Assembly: GCA_947497065.1 (NCBI GenBank)
Contig: CANMEQ010000002.1
Coordinates: 554,029 to 618,028, forward strand
Direction of reading: 5' to 3'
DNA length: 64,000 bases
Source of the DNA: an uncultured Paracoccaceae bacterium
GTDB lineage: Bacteria; Pseudomonadota; Alphaproteobacteria; Rhodobacterales; Rhodobacteraceae
Shown here: positions 38,265-46,614 of the stretch, piece by piece
Layout of the letters: the number at the start of each line of letters is the position of its first letter
Position numbering within the stretch: the first letter of the stretch is position 1
Notes under the pieces: generated by a model
Told to the model about the DNA's origin: nothing
Seen by the model: the letters and a program-made list of their open reading frames with translations, nothing else
Database searches by the model: none
Translations under genes and position numbers: made by a program

Positions 38265-39446
38265 ATGTTTGATTTTCTAAAGCGATCTGAGACAGCACAG
38301 ATGGCGTTGCCCGAAGTTAAGGCATCGGCCACGGGCAAGATTGCGGCGCTGGGGTCGGTGGGCCGGTCTGTTTGGGGCGCGCGGGACACGACGTCTCTGA
38401 CGCGGTCTGGGTTCACGAGCAATCCGGTTGGGTTTCGTGCGGTTAAGATGATCGCCGAGGCGGCAGCTGCATTGCCATTGGTGTTGCAAGATGCGGAACG
38501 TCGGTACGACACGCATCCGGTTTTGGAGTTGTTGCACCGCCCCAATGGTGCACAGGGGCGTGCGGAGTTGTTGGAGGCTTTGTTCGGCCAGTTGTTGCTG
38601 AGCGGGAACGGGTATGTGGAAGCGGTGGCGGGTGACGCCGGTTTGGTGGAACTGCATGTGTTGCGGTCTGACCGGATGTCGATTGTGCCGGGTGCGGATG
38701 GTTGGCCGGTTGCGTTTGACTACACGGTGGGCGGGCGCAAACACCGGTTTGCCTTGGGCGAGGGGCCGTCGCCTATTTGTCATTTGAAGTCATTTCATCC
38801 GCAAGATGACCATTACGGGTTGAGCCCGATGCAGGCGGCTGCGACGGCGCTGGATGTACATAATGCGGCGAGCCGGTGGTCGAAGGCGCTTTTAGACAAC
38901 GCGGCGCGGCCTTCGGGGGCGATTGTGTACAAAGGGGCCGACGGACAGGCGCAGCTGAGCACGGATCAATATGACCGGTTGCTGCATGAGATGGAGACGC
39001 AGCATCAAGGGGCTAAGAATGCGGGTCGTCCGATGTTGCTGGAGGGTGGTTTGGATTGGAAGCCGATGGGGTTCAGCCCGTCGGACATGGAATTTCAGAA
39101 AACCAAAGAGGCCGCTGCGCGCGAGATCGCGATTGCGTTTGGGGTGCCGCCGATGCTGTTGGGCATCCCTGGGGATGCGACCTATGCCAATTACCAAGAG
39201 GCGAACCGCGCGTTTTACCGTCTGACGGTGTTGCCGTTGGTGACCCGAGTGGCAAGTGCTTTGGCTGATTGGTTGGGGGATTTTGCGGAGAGTTCATTCG
39301 AGTTGAAGCCAGATCTGGACCAAATTCCAGCGCTGTCTGTCGAACGGGATGCGCAGTGGAAACGTGTTGGAGAGGCTACGTTTCTGAGTGATGCGGAGAA
39401 ACGCAACCTGTTGGGTCTGCCTTCGCTGGAGGTGGGGGATGGCTGA
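38265..39446 (+). CDS. GTA g3, portal protein (HK97 family)
   Basis: 393 aa phage portal. It forms the twelve-fold ring for DNA entry and tail joining. Family hallmarks are GFRAVKMIAEAAAALPLVL, HPVLELLHRPN, and FGVPPMLLGIPGDATYANYQEANRAFY. GGGAGAG precedes the ATG at 38265. A 135-base gap separates it from g2. Confidence 0.95.
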   Translation: MFDFLKRSETAQMALPEVKASATGKIAALGSVGRSVWGARDTTSLTRSGFTSNPVGFRAVKMIAEAAAALPLVLQDAERRYDTHPVLELLHRPNGAQGRAELLEALFGQLLLSGNGYVEAVAGDAGLVELHVLRSDRMSIVPGADGWPVAFDYTVGGRKHRFALGEGPSPICHLKSFHPQDDHYGLSPMQAAATALDVHNAASRWSKALLDNAARPSGAIVYKGADGQAQLSTDQYDRLLHEMETQHQGAKNAGRPMLLEGGLDWKPMGFSPSDMEFQKTKEAAAREIAIAFGVPPMLLGIPGDATYANYQEANRAFYRLTVLPLVTRVASALADWLGDFAESSFELKPDLDQIPALSVERDAQWKRVGEATFLSDAEKRNLLGLPSLEVGDG

Positions 39447-39657
39447 TCTGCGCGAGACGTTCGAATGCGGGCCGTCATTGCGCATTGAAGCGCAAGAGAG
39501 GGTTGTTGCGTTGCAGTTTGCACAGCTCAACACGCAGTTGGGCAAGATCGAAGTGATGATGGAGCGTTTGGAGCGCCGGTTGTGGCTGACTGTTTATGGC
39601 GTGGTGGGTGTGATTTTGGCCCAGGCGTTTGAATCCATTCTGACCAGTGTGCCGTGA
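39439..39657 (+). CDS. GTA g3.5, head formation protein (rcc01685 type)
   Basis: 72 aa from the ATG at 39439 (MADLRETFECGPSLR), with GGAGGTGGGGG upstream; it overlaps the end of the portal gene. A coiled segment and a C-terminal hydrophobic helix (LWLTVYGVVGVILAQAFE) match the small GTA protein RCAP_rcc01685. It is too small for the ORF track's start choice, which used an earlier ATG. Confidence 0.75.
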   Translation: MADLRETFECGPSLRIEAQERVVALQFAQLNTQLGKIEVMMERLERRLWLTVYGVVGVILAQAFESILTSVP

Positions 39658-39667
39658 GGAGAGAAAG

Positions 39668-40210
39668 ATGACGTTAGAGCATAAATTTGTAGCCCTTGGG
39701 GATGCGACGCCTGTGGAGAGCGGGATTGAGATCAGCGGGTATGCGTCGTTGTTTGGCAAGACCGATCAGGGGGGCGATGTGGTGGATGCCGGGGCTTATG
39801 GTGCGTCGCTGGCGCGGCTGGCGTCCAAAGGCAACAGTGTAAAGATGCTGTGGCAACATGACCCCAACCAACCGATCGGGGTTTGGGATGAGGTGCATGA
39901 GGATGCCACTGGCCTATGGGTCAAGGGGCGCATTTTGACCGACGTCGAAAAAGGCCGCGAGGCTGCGGCGTTGATCGAGGCGGGCGCCATTGACGGATTG
40001 TCGATTGGGTACCGCACGGTGCGCGCCACAAAGAATGACACGGGCGGTCGCCTGTTGTCGGAGTTGGAGCTGTGGGAGGTGTCATTGGTGACATTCCCCA
40101 TGCTTCCCGATGCGCGGGTGGGCGCGAAGGGGGCTGACCCCATCGAGACCGCCATGCGCGAATTGGCAGGGGTGTTTGAAGACGCCCGTGCCGTGCTGGG
40201 CCGCACCTAG
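39668..40210 (+). CDS. GTA g4, prohead protease (HK97 family)
   Basis: 180 aa from the ATG at 39668, preceded by GAGGAGAG. GYASLFGKTDQGGDVVDAGAY starts the S78-type protease domain, the His is in MLWQHDPNQPIG, and the Ser is in GLSIGYRTV. It cuts the capsid scaffold segment during head maturation. Confidence 0.92.
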   Translation: MTLEHKFVALGDATPVESGIEISGYASLFGKTDQGGDVVDAGAYGASLARLASKGNSVKMLWQHDPNQPIGVWDEVHEDATGLWVKGRILTDVEKGREAAALIEAGAIDGLSIGYRTVRATKNDTGGRLLSELELWEVSLVTFPMLPDARVGAKGADPIETAMRELAGVFEDARAVLGRT

Positions 40211-40250
40211 GGGCCGGCGTTTCACCGCTAAGATCTGAAGGATCATGATT

Positions 40251-41447
40251 ATGACGACACCCGAGTGCAAGGCTCGGGCCGGGGAAGCTGTGTCTGAACA
40301 GGCGAACCCGGCCAGCGAATTGAAGTCCGCGATGGCGGGCTTTGTGAGCGATTTCAAACACTTCACGACTGACATTCAAATTAAGTTGCAACAGCAGGAT
40401 GACCGCATGACCAAACTTGACCGTAAATCTTTGATGATGGGCGCACGCCCTGCACTGGCCGCAGCAGCATCTGCTGAAGCCCCGCACCAGAAGGCGTTTG
40501 AAGACTATCTGCGCTCTGGCGATGATGATGCGCTTCGTGGTTTAGACATGGAGGGCAAATCCATGTCCACGGCTGTTGCGGCGGATGGCGGCTATTTGGT
40601 TGATCCGCAAACCTCTGACACAGTTCAATCGGTTCTGGCTGCTACGGCGTCTGTGCGTGCGATTGCCAATGTGGTGAACGTTGAGGCCACGTCTTACGAT
40701 GTGCTGATCGATCACACGGAGTTGGGCGCTGGTTGGGCCACTGAGACAGGATCTGCGGCTGAGACTGGCACGCCAGTTATCGACCGGATCACCATTCCGT
40801 TGCACGAGCTGTCAGCATTGCCGAAGGCATCGCAACGTTTGTTGGATGATAGTGCGTTCAACATCGATGAGTGGCTGGCGGGCCGTATTGCGGATAAGTT
40901 TGCGCGCTCTGAAGCGGCTGCATTTGTGAACGGCGATGGTGTGGACAAGCCGACGGGCTTTTTGACAGCACCGGCTGTGGACAATGATGTTTGGGCCTGG
41001 GGCAATCTTGGCTATGTGGTGACCGGTGTCGATGGTGATTTCGACGGTGCCGATGCGTTGATCGATTTGGTCTATGCGCTGGGCGCGGAATACCGTGCAA
41101 ACGGGACGTTTGTGATGAACTCCAAGACGGCAGGCGCCGTGCGCAAGTTGAAAGACAACGATGGCCGTTTCTTGTGGTCTGACGGTTTGACGGCGGGTGA
41201 GCCTGCGCGTTTGCTGGGCTATGCGGTGCTGATCGCCGAGGACATGCCGGACATCGCATCTGACGCGACGCCGATTGCATTTGGTGATTTTGGTGCGGGC
41301 TACACCGTGGCGGAACGCCCTGATCTGCGCGTGTTGCGTGACCCGTTCAGCGCCAAGCCGCATGTTCTGTTCTATGCGACCAAACGCGTGGGCGGTGCGG
41401 TGTCTGATTACGCGGCCATCAAGCTTTTGAAATTCGGCACTGCGTAA
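40251..41447 (+). CDS. GTA g5, major capsid protein (HK97 fold)
   Basis: 398 aa from the ATG at 40251 (an ATG at 40245 is too near its ribosome site AAGGATC). The first ~95 residues are the helical scaffold removed by g4; the mature part starts near MSTAVAADGGYLVDPQTSDTV. LLGYAVLIAEDMPDIASDATPIAFGDF and YAAIKLLKFGTA are typical HK97 capsid blocks. Confidence 0.95.
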   Translation: MTTPECKARAGEAVSEQANPASELKSAMAGFVSDFKHFTTDIQIKLQQQDDRMTKLDRKSLMMGARPALAAAASAEAPHQKAFEDYLRSGDDDALRGLDMEGKSMSTAVAADGGYLVDPQTSDTVQSVLAATASVRAIANVVNVEATSYDVLIDHTELGAGWATETGSAAETGTPVIDRITIPLHELSALPKASQRLLDDSAFNIDEWLAGRIADKFARSEAAAFVNGDGVDKPTGFLTAPAVDNDVWAWGNLGYVVTGVDGDFDGADALIDLVYALGAEYRANGTFVMNSKTAGAVRKLKDNDGRFLWSDGLTAGEPARLLGYAVLIAEDMPDIASDATPIAFGDFGAGYTVAERPDLRVLRDPFSAKPHVLFYATKRVGGAVSDYAAIKLLKFGTA

Positions 41448-41624
41448 GCGGGGTTGATCGGAACGGTTCGCCTTAACGGGCGGGCCGGGTCCGGGCGCGT
41501 GCGAGACGTGAGGTCACCTTGCGTTGGCCAGCTGCTTCCTTCCGTCCGAGCAATGCGGGGAGCACGCGCCCGGTTCTATCACAGGTTTGGCGGACCAAAA
41601 TATGACCGTTTTCGGAGTTATTCC

Positions 41625-42224
41625 ATGATGTTGATTGAAGAGACCACAGTGCCAGCAGGGGCTTTGCCTGTGGCCGTGTTTAAAGAACACTTGCGCCTTG
41701 GAACAGGCTTTGCCGATGACGGTTTGCAAGACGGGTTGATCGAGAGTTTTTTGCGGTCGGCGATGGCCGCTGTGGAGGCGCGCACGGGCAAGGCATTGAT
41801 CGAACGCACATTTAGCTGGACGGTGTCGCGCTGGCGGGGGACGGACACGCAGACGTTGCCGATTGGACCGGTGAGTGCCGTTGTCTCGGTTACGCTTGCT
41901 GATCGGGCTGGCGGCGAGGAATTGGTGGATGCGGAGCGCTATGTGCTGTGCCCCGACATGCAGCGCCCGATGGTGAAATCCGTATCGGGCAGCTTACCAA
42001 CGATCCCTGTGGCGGGATCTGCGAAGGTGGAGATGCTGGCGGGCTTTGGGCCTGAGTGGAGCGATTTACCTGCCGATCTGGCGCAGGCTGTCATGATGCT
42101 GGCTGCGCATTATTACGAATATCGCCATGAGGTTCAGTATGACGGTGGGTGCATGCCCTTTGGCGTGAGTGCGTTGATTGAGCGGTACCGGACCCTGCGG
42201 ATTTCAGGGGGAGGTGTGGCATGA
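41625..42224 (+). CDS. GTA g6, head-tail connector
   Basis: 199 aa from the ATG at 41625, with GGAG 7 bases upstream; the track ORF includes 57 noncoding codons. It has the gp6-like connector features: VFKEHLRLGTGFADDGLQDGLIESFLRSAMAAVEARTGKAL at the start and AVMMLAAHYYEYRHE near the end. It sits under the portal. The 177-base gap after the capsid gene holds no further ORF with support. Confidence 0.88.
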   Translation: MMLIEETTVPAGALPVAVFKEHLRLGTGFADDGLQDGLIESFLRSAMAAVEARTGKALIERTFSWTVSRWRGTDTQTLPIGPVSAVVSVTLADRAGGEELVDAERYVLCPDMQRPMVKSVSGSLPTIPVAGSAKVEMLAGFGPEWSDLPADLAQAVMMLAAHYYEYRHEVQYDGGCMPFGVSALIERYRTLRISGGGVA

Positions 42225-42559
42225 CGCGCTATCGGTTGAACCGTAAGCTTGTGCTGGAAAGCCCAGAGCAGGTGGCAGATGGCGCGGGCGGGTATGTTCA
42301 ATCGTGGTCAGCGCTGGGCACGCTTTGGGCCCATGTGACCGCAGGATCCGGGCGGGAGGTTGCAGGTGTTGCAGCACCACTGAGCCGGGTTTCATTGAAG
42401 ATTATCGTTCGTGCGGCGCCCTTTGGGTCTGAGGCAAGGCCCAAAGCGGACCAGAGATTTCGTGAGGGCGAGCGCCTGTATCGCATCATTTCGGTGGCCG
42501 AGGATGACACGGATGGTCGTTACCTGAAGTGCACCGCGCAAGAGGAGACAGTGGCATGA
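42221..42559 (+). CDS. GTA g7, head closure (stopper) protein
   Basis: 112 aa. The start YRLNRKLVLESPEQVADGAGGYVQSW and GREVAGVAAPLSRVSLKIIVR fit the phage head-tail adaptor/closure family. ATGA overlaps on both sides tie it to g6 and g8. Confidence 0.88.
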   Translation: MTRYRLNRKLVLESPEQVADGAGGYVQSWSALGTLWAHVTAGSGREVAGVAAPLSRVSLKIIVRAAPFGSEARPKADQRFREGERLYRIISVAEDDTDGRYLKCTAQEETVA

Positions 42560-42966
42560 GTTATGGAGTTTCAGCGGCCCTGCAGGGGGCGGTGTATCAG
42601 ACGCTGGTGGCGGATGTGGATTTGGCGGCGTTAGTTGGCACAGATATTTATGACGCTGTGCCATCGGGCAGTGTGCCCGCGCTTTACGTCGCCCTTGGGC
42701 CGGAGATTGTGAAGGACCGGTCGGACAAGACAGGCACCGGTGCGATGCACCAGTTCACAGTGTCTGTGGTCACAGAAGCAGCAGGGTTCGCAACAGCAAA
42801 GACGGCAGCGGGTGCTGTGTCGGATGCATTGGTTGATGCGGATCTAACGCTGGATCGCGGTCATCTTGTTGGTCTGCATTTCGTGCGTGCGAAAGCCATG
42901 CGTGTTGGGACGGCCGATGAACGACGCATTGATCTGACGTTTCGTGCCTTGGTTCAGGACGACTAG
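42556..42966 (+). CDS. GTA g8, tail terminator (DUF3168)
   Basis: 136 aa from the ATG at 42556, which overlaps the g7 stop. ALQGAVYQTLVADVDLAALVGTDIYDAVP is the DUF3168 start. It joins the tail tube to the head. Confidence 0.9.
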   Translation: MSYGVSAALQGAVYQTLVADVDLAALVGTDIYDAVPSGSVPALYVALGPEIVKDRSDKTGTGAMHQFTVSVVTEAAGFATAKTAAGAVSDALVDADLTLDRGHLVGLHFVRAKAMRVGTADERRIDLTFRALVQDD

Positions 42967-43016
42967 TCGGGTCGCTTAGAAATTACAGTTTTTCAAACCC
43001 TTACGGAGTATTCGAT

Positions 43017-43433
43017 ATGACAGCTCAAAATGGCAAGGATCTATTGATCAAAATCGACATGACAGGTGATGGCCTGTTTGAAACAGCTGCAGGTCTGCGG
43101 GCCACGCGGATCAATTTCAACGCGGAGACCGTGGATGTGACCTCGCTGGACAGCACGGGCGGTTGGCGTGAAGTGCTGGGAGGCGCTGGCGTAAAGTCGG
43201 CATCGATCAGTGGGTCTGGTGTGTTCAAGGACGCCGACACGGATGAGCGCGTACGCACCGTGTTCTTTGATGGTGAAACGCCAGACTTTCAGGTGATTGT
43301 GCCCGATTTCGGAACGATTGAAGGCCCGTTTTTGGTGAGCAGCATTGAATATGCGGGCAGCCACAATGGCGAGGCAACCTATGAGATGTCGCTGACATCT
43401 GCGGGCGAAATCACCTTCGTGGCGTTCCCATAA
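43017..43433 (+). CDS. GTA g9, major tail tube protein
   Basis: 138 aa of the TP901-1-type tail protein family: MTAQNGKDLLIKIDMTGDGL, VDVTSLDSTGGWREVLGGAG and YEMSLTSAGEITF. It stacks to form the tube. GGAG precedes it and its stop overlaps g10. Confidence 0.92.
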   Translation: MTAQNGKDLLIKIDMTGDGLFETAAGLRATRINFNAETVDVTSLDSTGGWREVLGGAGVKSASISGSGVFKDADTDERVRTVFFDGETPDFQVIVPDFGTIEGPFLVSSIEYAGSHNGEATYEMSLTSAGEITFVAFP

Positions 43434-43768
43434 TGATCAGCCCTGCGCATACGGCGCTGCATAATCCATGGGCGGGCGAGGTTGGTCTGGTGATCGATGG
43501 GCAAGTGCAGGTTTGCAAGTTGACCTTGGGTGCATTGGCCGAACTGGAAGCTGCTTTGGAGGCGGAGACATTGGTTGAACTGGTCAAACGGTTCGAGGCG
43601 GGTGCGTTTTCGACCCGCGATGTGTTGGCGTTGATTGTGGCGGGGCTGCGTGGGGGCGGTTGGCAGGGCACGGCCCGAGATTTGGTGCAAGCCGAGATCG
43701 AAGGCGGGATTGTGCGGGCAGCAGAGGCGGCGGCGGAGGTTTTGGCCCGCGCGTTTGCTGCCCCATGA
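43433..43768 (+). CDS. GTA g10, tail assembly protein (GTA-gp10 family)
   Basis: 111 aa. HNPWAGEVGLVIDGQVQVCKLTLGALAELEAALEAETLVELVKRFE matches the GTA gp10 family, likely a tail assembly chaperone that works with the tape measure. It starts at the last base of g9 and overlaps g10.1 as ATGA. Confidence 0.88.
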   Translation: MISPAHTALHNPWAGEVGLVIDGQVQVCKLTLGALAELEAALEAETLVELVKRFEAGAFSTRDVLALIVAGLRGGGWQGTARDLVQAEIEGGIVRAAEAAAEVLARAFAAP

Positions 43769-43986
43769 ACCGGGCAGATGGCGGCTTTGATTGGCCGGGT
43801 TTGATGCGGGCCGGTATGCGCGGCTTGGGATTGAAACCACATGAATTTTGGGCGCTGACGCCGGCCGAGTTGTGGCTGCTGTTGGGGCCTGAGGCGGGCG
43901 AGATGCCCATGGGGCGCGGGCGCTTGGACGAGTTGGCGCGTGCCTATCCAGATGGAACGGCGGACATAGGAGCGGATGATGGATGA
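43765..43986 (+). CDS. GTA g10.1, tail chaperone (rcc01693 type)
   Basis: 73 aa from the ATG at 43765; the track start lies 35 codons too early, inside g10. FDWPGLMRAGMRGLGLKPHEFWALTPAELWLLLG is the rcc01693-type core. It resembles small tail chaperones encoded just before tape measure genes. Confidence 0.87.
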   Translation: MNRADGGFDWPGLMRAGMRGLGLKPHEFWALTPAELWLLLGPEAGEMPMGRGRLDELARAYPDGTADIGADDG

Positions 43987-44638
43987 TATTGATGGATTGG
44001 ACGCGCTGGACAGCGAGGCCAAGGTTTTGGAAGAGACACTCGGGTCGGTGACGGCGATGACGGATGCATTTGATGGCCAGTTGCGTCGGATGCAGACCAC
44101 ATTGGGTGCCACCACGCGGGATTTAGGAAATCTGGAGAGCGGTTTCTCCGGTGGTTTGCGCCGAGCGTTTGATGGTTTGATTTTCGATGGGGCGTCTTTA
44201 TCGGATGCCTTTGCGACGCTGAGCCAAGCGATGTCGAAGACTGTCTACAAGAACGCGATCACGCCGGTGGCGAACCACTTTGGCGGCATATTGGCCAATG
44301 GGGTGAATTCGTTGGTGTCAGGGCTGATGCCGTTCGAAAAAGGGGGTGCGTTCAGTGGGGGACGGATGACGGCATTTGCCAAGGGCGGTGTCGTGGATGG
44401 GGCAACTACGTTTCCCATGCGTGGCGGTACGGGCCTGATGGGCGAGGCCGGGCCAGAGGCAATCATGCCGTTGACCCGCGGAGCAGACGGCAGTTTGGGC
44501 GTCAGAGCCCAAGGCGGACGAGCCGTGAATGTCACCATGAATATCACAACACCGGATGTGCAGGGGTTCCAACGCAGTCAATCGCAGGTGGCGGCGTCGA
44601 TGAGCCGTGCGCTGAGCCGTGGTCAACGGAACCGATAG
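43976..44638 (+). CDS. GTA g11, short tape measure protein
   Basis: 220 aa. The short length fits the stubby RcGTA-type tail. Helical N-terminus, then FEKGGAFSGG, FAKGGVV and MGEAGPEAIMPLTRGADGSLG, the recurrent tape measure motif. It overlaps g10.1 by 11 bases. Confidence 0.9.
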   Translation: MMDDIDGLDALDSEAKVLEETLGSVTAMTDAFDGQLRRMQTTLGATTRDLGNLESGFSGGLRRAFDGLIFDGASLSDAFATLSQAMSKTVYKNAITPVANHFGGILANGVNSLVSGLMPFEKGGAFSGGRMTAFAKGGVVDGATTFPMRGGTGLMGEAGPEAIMPLTRGADGSLGVRAQGGRAVNVTMNITTPDVQGFQRSQSQVAASMSRALSRGQRNR

Positions 44639-44650
44639 GGAGAGAAGACG

Positions 44651-45283
44651 ATGAATTTTCACGAAGTTCGGTTTCCAACAAACCTGAGTTTTGGTGCCGT
44701 AGGCGGGCCGGAGCGACGGACAGATATTGTGACATTGTCCAACGGATACGAAGAACGCAACACGCCCTGGCAGCATTCGCGTCGCCGTTTTGATGCGGGC
44801 ATGGGGTTGCGATCTTTGGATGATGTTGAAGCGGTCGTTGCGTTTTTTGAAGCGCGTCAGGGGCAGATGTACGGATTTCGGTGGAAGGATTGGTCTGACT
44901 ATAAATCGGCCACGCCGAAGCGTGCGGTTTCGGCGGATGATCAAGTGTTGGGCATGGGGGACGAGGCAGAGACCGTGTTCCAATTGGTCAAGAATTACAG
45001 GTCTGGCACAGTAACCTACGCACGCCCGATTAAGAAACCTGTTGCTGGTACGGTTTTGGTTGGGATCAGCGGTGAGCCACAGCTCGAAGGTGTCGACTAT
45101 GAGGTTGATGTTGAGACGGGTTTGGTGACGTTCAACCATCCGCCAGATTTTCAGGCTGAGGTTACAGCTGGCTATGAGTTTGATGTGCCTGTGCGGTTTG
45201 ACACGGATGGCATTTTTACTTCGATGGCGTCGTTTCAGGCGGGTGAAGTTCCAGACATTCCAGTGGTGGAGGTGCGGGTATGA
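44651..45283 (+). CDS. GTA g12, distal tail protein (DUF2460)
   Basis: 210 aa. MNFHEVRFPTNLSFGAVGGPERRTDIVTL and HSRRRFDAGMGLRSLDDVEAVVAFFEARQG are the DUF2460 hallmarks. It forms the ring under the tail tube. GGAGAGAAG precedes the ATG. Confidence 0.92.
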   Translation: MNFHEVRFPTNLSFGAVGGPERRTDIVTLSNGYEERNTPWQHSRRRFDAGMGLRSLDDVEAVVAFFEARQGQMYGFRWKDWSDYKSATPKRAVSADDQVLGMGDEAETVFQLVKNYRSGTVTYARPIKKPVAGTVLVGISGEPQLEGVDYEVDVETGLVTFNHPPDFQAEVTAGYEFDVPVRFDTDGIFTSMASFQAGEVPDIPVVEVRV

Positions 45284-46164
45284 GCGCGTTTCAGGGCCAT
45301 TTGGACACCGGCGTTACGACATTGGCGCGGTGTTGGGCTGTGATACGCCGGGATGGATCGGTGTTCGGGTTTACGGATCACGATGGATCCTTGGACTTCG
45401 ACGGGATCACCTTCAAAGCCGACAGTGGCATGACGGCTCGAGCCGTTATGTCGGGGACGGGGTTGTCTGTAGATAATTCGGAGGCGATGGGCGCGCTGAG
45501 CGATGGTGCAATTACTGAAGCGGATATTGAGGCAGGCCGATATGACGGTGCTGAAGTTAAAGCGTGGTTGGTGAATTGGGCAGATGTAGAGCAGCGTGAG
45601 CTGCAATTTGCAGGCACCATCGGAGAGTTGCGCCGCGAGGGCGGTGCATTTCACGCCGAGCTTAGAGGGTTGACAGAGTTGCTCAACCAGCCACATGGGC
45701 GTGTTTACCAAAAGACATGTTCGGCGATCTTGGGGGACAGCGCGTGTGCGTTCGATCTGGAAGCTGCGGGCTATGCCGTCGAGGTTGAGATTGAGGCGGT
45801 TGAGGCAGGGCGCAAATTTGTGTTTGCTGAGCAGTCGCAGTTTGATTCCGGGTTCTTTGAACGGGGCCGTGTTACTGTGATGTCTGGTGCTGCTGAAGGG
45901 CTCGTTGGGGTTATCAAACGCGATGCGAATGGTGACAGTGGCCGACAAGTTGAAATTTGGCAGGCGTTTCGGGCCGAAGTTGAGGTTGGAGATCGCATCA
46001 AGATTGAGGCTGGGTGTGACAAACGGAGCGCGACGTGCAAGGCGAAGTTCAATAACTTCCTGAATTTTCAGGGCTTCCCCGACATTCCCGGCGACGACTG
46101 GCTGACGAGTACCCCGTCTTCGGGTGGCGAAAACCTCGGGCTTAGCCTGCGTCAGAGCAGCTAG
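45280..46164 (+). CDS. GTA g13, baseplate hub protein (DUF2163)
   Basis: 294 aa with the DUF2163/BR0599-type block: LARCWAVIRRDGSVFGFTDHD near the start and the C-terminal CDKRSATCKAKFNNFLNFQGFPDIPGDDW. The Cys in that tail may bind metal. It starts with ATGA overlap on g12. Confidence 0.93.
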   Translation: MSAFQGHLDTGVTTLARCWAVIRRDGSVFGFTDHDGSLDFDGITFKADSGMTARAVMSGTGLSVDNSEAMGALSDGAITEADIEAGRYDGAEVKAWLVNWADVEQRELQFAGTIGELRREGGAFHAELRGLTELLNQPHGRVYQKTCSAILGDSACAFDLEAAGYAVEVEIEAVEAGRKFVFAEQSQFDSGFFERGRVTVMSGAAEGLVGVIKRDANGDSGRQVEIWQAFRAEVEVGDRIKIEAGCDKRSATCKAKFNNFLNFQGFPDIPGDDWLTSTPSSGGENLGLSLRQSS

Positions 46165-46165
46165 G

Positions 46166-46609
46166 ATGACGCAGATCGTCTCAATAGCGCGCAGTTGGAT
46201 CGGAACGCCATACGTGCATCAAGCGGCGACACGCGGTGCGGGGTGCGATTGCCTAGGTCTGCTGCGTGGTGTCTGGGCTGAGGTGACACAAGAGCCCTTG
46301 ATACCGGTGCCCGCATACACGGCGGATTGGTCAGAACCGCAGGGCGATGAGCGGTTGTGGCGCGGGCTGAGCAAACGGTTGATGCGAAAGCCGCTGGTTG
46401 ATGCAGCGGCTGGGGACATCTTGCTGTTCCGGATGCGCCATGGCGCGGTTGCGAAACATGTGGGCTTGCAAGCGAACGCTGGCCCACATGCCACATTTAT
46501 TCATGCATATCAGGGGCACGTCGTGGTCGAGAACGCATTTTCGGCACCGTGGCAACGACGGCTCGCAGCCCGTTTTAGCGCCCCTGAGCATCATTCAAAC
46601 GAGGTCTAG
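46166..46609 (+). CDS. GTA g14, NlpC/P60-type cell wall peptidase
   Basis: 147 aa from the ATG at 46166. The Cys of GAGCDCLGLLRGVW and the His of RHGAVAKHVGLQ form the NlpC/P60 catalytic pair. It probably helps the particle pass the peptidoglycan of a recipient. Confidence 0.92.
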   Translation: MTQIVSIARSWIGTPYVHQAATRGAGCDCLGLLRGVWAEVTQEPLIPVPAYTADWSEPQGDERLWRGLSKRLMRKPLVDAAAGDILLFRMRHGAVAKHVGLQANAGPHATFIHAYQGHVVVENAFSAPWQRRLAARFSAPEHHSNEV

Positions 46610-46614
46610 ATATC